Positions 60,286 through 64,000 of a DNA stretch of 64,000 nt are shown piece after piece. The position numbers were made by a program, and so were the translations under genes. Source of the stretch: Paulownia fortunei (Eukaryota; Streptophyta; Magnoliopsida; Lamiales; Paulowniaceae); NCBI GenBank assembly GCA_019321725.1, contig CM033114.1:18270278-18334277 (forward strand). Reading direction: 5' to 3'. A model generated the notes under the pieces. It was not told the DNA's origin. It made no database searches and saw nothing but the letters and a program-made list of their open reading frames with translations. The stretch's first letter is position 1, and each line of letters opens with the position of its first letter.

Positions 60286-63200
60286 TTAAGATTGTTCAGA
60301 GGCATTAGATAAGATTACCGAACTTGCACCAGATTCTCCATATCTTTTAGGGGGAGATAATCGGTGCTTTGACCATTCTTCCAAGGCCTTGCGGTGAAGA
60401 GCATTCATACGAATGCAAGGGCGTTTTTCTTTGATTATCTTTTCTGCACTTTTCCAATCTTCTGCCAAGCCAAGAGCAACCAACAGCGCGCACATTACTG
60501 CCACACTTCGTCCATGACCTGAAGTGACATGATTTTTAAATAAGAAATTAGCTAAAAGTTCTTTACTCAATCATACCCAGCAGAATAGCTGAGTGCGAAC
60601 CCTGTTGTCAGCCTAGAGTATGTTAAAAAGCTGTATAGCATGAAAGTTACAATAATAGAAACAGTAGAATTACACAAAAAACATTTTACGAAAACACAAG
60701 AACAGTTTTTAACAAATGCAACACTCTAATCTAGTCTAATCAGTGAGCGATCACTTTTTCAGTTCAACTTAAAAGAGCTCAGCTTCTGCATCAACCTACA
60801 AGTGATGGATGAGAGGACTTTTTAGTCTTGCCTGGATTCATGAATTAAACAAGTTCGCAATGAGTTTCGAACCATATTTAATTTTCAAATTAACAAACTT
60901 CAGCGTAAAAAAATTCATTCTGATTGAATACAGAATTATAAAAGACCAAAGTCTTCCATCTTTTTCTTAGTTATTTTATTCTGCTGACAGCTGCCGGAAG
61001 AAAGTTGTTTGAACTTCTGCATTTGTTTCCTATCAATGGCCATGAATTGGAAAGGGAAAATAATAAAAGATTTATCTTCTCGTCTAAGTTTATCAATATT
61101 ATTCCCAGGATAGCTTAGTGGGGATGTAAAGGAGAACTCCAAAGGGTGTTTGCAGATATTCATTTTCTCAAAGTTTATGGGTGACTTTTCTGGGTATAGT
61201 AAGTTGAGAATAACTAGTTTTGTCATTTAGTTGCATTGATGCCACCAAGTTTGTAGACATTGCAAGGAGACTTTTTTCGAAAGGGCAAATGCTAGTTACC
61301 CCCTTGATGCAGTGAGTTGGGAAAACATTCATTTCATTAGTTTTATTTTACAATTTATGCCAGCATACAGAATACCTAGGTTGGTGAGTTGATATCTACC
61401 AGTTCATTTTGGATCCATCATTATTCCCTCACTCACATTTTTATAGCATATTGAAATACCAATTGGCCATGCTCATTTTAGAGTTATTTAACTACATTTC
61501 TACAGGCAAATACACTTAATCTGTGAAAGCAAGTTTCCAGTTTATTGGCCCAAAATACCCATTTGATATTCACATTTTCCTTTTCTGAGCCAGCCAATTA
61601 AGGAAAATTATAAGTTTGGCACCAGTAAAAGTTGGCTAAAATTAAATGAGAAAGGGTGATGTAATGGTCTCGTTGGAAAACATTCTTATCACATGCGAGA
61701 CTGAAGGAAGTTGGGAGTCAAAATGATGCAATAGCACTAACACAAACAAACTAAGTTGGTAGCCTAGACCCAAAACTATTCTTCCCACCTCATTGAAAAA
61801 AAACATTCTGGTCGAAATGTATGTGCCCCCATATTGACCAATGGGGCCTTGACAACAATCGAATCAAATTTATGGGTCCTTTCTTTCCCATAGTAAAATT
61901 ACTCTGATCTAAGTAAGTCCAAGCTTGCATAATGTTCATAGTACATGGCTCTGACTATTAAGAAACTTATCCGTGGTTTAACTAGGAAGAATGACAGTCA
62001 AGAAATACTAATTTAAGTTCCCAACTAGGATCCTACTTCGTAAGCTATTGAGGTCTTTAGATATAAAGTATTGGAGTAACTGATTAGAAGGAGAATCTTG
62101 TCATGACTGCGCAATTTCACACACACACCCCCAACCCAAACACACTCTTCCTCATTCTGACAAAATCTTGAATGTAAGTATATATTTTTCTTCCCACATT
62201 ATCGAGTGTGTCATGGCCTCTAAATTATTGCACACATCAAGTGTACCTCAACCTGTCATTCGAAGGTTACTTCCATGTAAAATAACTTGATGTCTAATAC
62301 GAAATTAACGAAAAATTAACAAATGTATTCAAATTTAAATGAGGATAGAACTCTATCTTTGGTGTAAACTAGTAGCATCTCAGTTCAGTATTCTAACAGA
62401 ACAATTGCACGTAGAAGAGAGGTTATAAACTTACACTAAAAAAAAAAAAAAAAAATTGTAATGGAGGTAATCGTGGATCTTTTATTTACATGGTGGACCA
62501 TCAATCAGGATGGCATAGATAAATAAGAAAAAACCATCTCACAAGCTAGCTATCCACTCTGTCAGAAAGGGGACAATTATCATTGCTGAATTTATGTTTA
62601 AAAATACAGAAGTAAGAAAATTCAGCACTTCTACAACCAAATCAGCGGGCGGCATTCAGTAAGTTGTGGCTTATGCTGTGTCCATTGAATATAACGAACA
62701 GGAAAAAGATAAAAGAGACTTTTCCTATGATAGTGGCACAATATGATCATTCTTATTTTAATAAAGAATGGGGGCATGTTGCCACATTAAAAATGTTGTG
62801 CTATGTTTAGAGTCATTTTTCATTTTCATTCTGTGTAAATATTCTCTGAAAATGTTTTGAGAAGATTCCTACGAAAATGTGCAGCAATGGAAAAGGGTTT
62901 GGATGAGTGAGCTGCAAAATTTAACCTATTGAATTGACATGTAGATCATTTTGAGAATAACAAGTTTGGTTTACTTATCATCAAATGTAAAGTAAATAGT
63001 GTTTTCTAAAATGGAGTGTAGGCTTTGAAAACAGGATTGAAAATTATGGTGCAAGCTTTGAAAAATAAGAGGACTTCTGAAAATATTTTCAAAACAAAAT
63101 CCAGAAAATGAGTAAAAAGAAAGTGTTCCGACTGAAAATGCAGAAATGATGTGGAAAATGAAACCAAACATAGCCTTGTGTTTTCAAAACCAATATCTGT

Positions 63201-64000
63201 GATTCCTGGATCATTAACACTACATAATGACAGTAGCACTGGTGGTGGCAAGGTTATTCAAGAAGCAAAAGTTAAAATTTTTGAAATCAGAATAAGCACA
63301 GGCAATCTACCTTTATATAGAGCGATTAGTATAAGAAACTATACTGAATTTTTAAAAGGAAAGCTCCAAATTCAGCAAATAACTAAATCACATCTTGACC
63401 ACCCTTTCCTAAAATGGACAAGAAGTGTCCTTGTTCAGGCACTCAAGAATGATTAAAAGCTGAAGTAACTTACATATTAAGCATTATCCAAGACCAACAC
63501 AAGACAAACATATAATACACTGTCATGAGAATTGAAATATTGATCACATATGTAATACTGTAAATGGAATGAAAATTGGCCTCCAGGGTTAATAGCATAC
63601 CATACGCACAGTGGATAAAAATGGGAGTCTTCTGAGCTCTTTTCCTACAAGCCCAGTTCACAGCAGTCTCAATCTCACCAGGCTGAGGTGCCCGCGTATC
63701 CCATGTAGGAATACACAAATACGCATTCCCTGAGATTTCCTTTCTCCTTGGCAATTCACAGGTGCAATCAATGATGGCAGGGTTACCAGGTGGCAATTTA
63801 TCAGGTGAATAAGGCCACCCTCCTACATACAACCCTTCACAAATCTCAGTATATGGAGCCTCCCCACTTGTAAACCTTCTAACAGCTGAAAAAGCTCTCA
63901 CAAAATACAAGTATGGACTGAACATAATCAATGACCACAAGGGAAACCTCCCATCTGAGCCTTTCCCCAAAAGTATGGGCAGATTGATGGATGGATGGGA
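60286..64000 (-). CDS. Dual-specificity protein phosphatase family protein (3' part)
   Basis: Two exons are visible: one from beyond 64000 down to 63601, and the last at 60518-60286. The donor is GTATG|GTATGC and the acceptor CACTTCAG, phase 1. The upstream exon is still open at the window edge, so the N-terminus lies outside. It shows a hydrophobic segment (LWSLIMFSPYLYFV), then SGEAPYTEICEGLYVGGWP, LPPGNPAIIDCTCELPRR and YLCIPTWDTRAPQP. The Cys-phosphatase loop HCAYGHGRS (H-C-x5-R-S) is formed exactly across the splice junction: HCAYG before, HGRS after. The catalytic Cys and Arg are both present, and the likely general acid is the Asp of WDTRAPQP. The last exon continues VAVMCALLVALG, with WKSAEKIIKEKRPCIRMN and a Ser-rich tail. 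The hydrophobic segment suggests membrane association. The substrate (protein or phospholipid) cannot be told. Confidence 0.88.
60519..63600 (-). other. Long intron of the phosphatase gene
   Basis: 3082 bp. Contains a Tourist-like MITE (62799-63175), an A-run near 62440 and several 80-100-codon frames without domain. No nested gene was found. Confidence 0.75.
62799..63175. mobile_element. Tourist-like MITE in the phosphatase intron
   Basis: Ends are TGCTATGTTTAGAGTCATTT and, in reverse complement, GGCTATGTTTGGTTTCATTT, an imperfect inverted repeat of about 25-30 bp. The 3-bp flanks are TTG on both sides, a target duplication length typical of PIF/Harbinger elements, although TTA/TAA is the usual target. 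Purine-rich interior with repeated GAAAATxTTTT words and no coding capacity. Confidence 0.6.

Noticed and set aside
60936..61226. 96-codon frame (-) within the phosphatase intron
   Set aside because: No domain and no splice sites joining it to the flanking exons in frame.
63151..63456. 101-codon frame (+) within the phosphatase intron
   Set aside because: Starts inside the MITE and has no recognisable feature.
1..64000. A new multi-gene system
   Set aside because: The genes found are unrelated single plant genes on both strands, separated by transposons, with no clustering by function. I found no support for an undescribed system.

Overview
This is a stretch of plant nuclear chromosome, most likely from a eudicot (the species cannot be fixed from the sequence). 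It is very AT-rich. It holds a handful of small intron-bearing genes, separated by long gene-poor tracts filled with transposons, MITEs and microsatellites. The evidence is eukaryotic throughout: GT/AG introns, TATA boxes, LTR retrotransposons with tRNA-primed binding sites, hAT elements with 8-bp target duplications, and one 100-base N gap (41890-41989). There is no prokaryote-like gene cluster and I see no candidate for a new multi-gene system.

Genes. (1) Exons of an unrecognised gene or gene relic at 5106-5387 (+). (2) A two-exon gene for a small secreted Gly/His/Asn-rich protein at 6295-7750 (-). (3) A two-exon plant defensin-like gene at 28496-29585 (-). (4) A single-exon gene for a basic protein of unknown function at 32578-33072 (+), with signs of a frameshift near its end. 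(5) A plastid-type [2Fe-2S] ferredoxin at 37478-37930 (-), apparently with a 1.7-kb intron in its 5' UTR. (6) A three-exon A-type iron-sulphur assembly protein (IscA-like) at 56055-58689 (+). (7) The last two exons of a dual-specificity phosphatase at 60286 to the right edge (-). They share no obvious pathway, except that ferredoxin and IscA both belong to iron-sulphur biology. They look like independent genes.

Mobile DNA. Left part: a hAT-type MITE (503-908), a second hAT-like MITE (3520-3867), a Mutator-like inverted-repeat element (10872-11974), a block of diverged direct repeats (12.9-17.0 kb), and an internally deleted hAT transposon on the minus strand (17164-19868). Centre: a complete but heavily mutated Ty1/copia element (21441-28166). 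Right part: an inverted-repeat element that contains the assembly gap (41521-43438), then a three-level nest (44119-55813) in which a second hAT copy is split by a gypsy-like LTR element, whose right LTR is in turn split by a truncated copia element. A Tourist-like MITE lies in the phosphatase intron.

Exon boundaries were set by reading phase and splice consensus only. No transcript or database comparison was possible. Family names rest on motifs recognised by eye.
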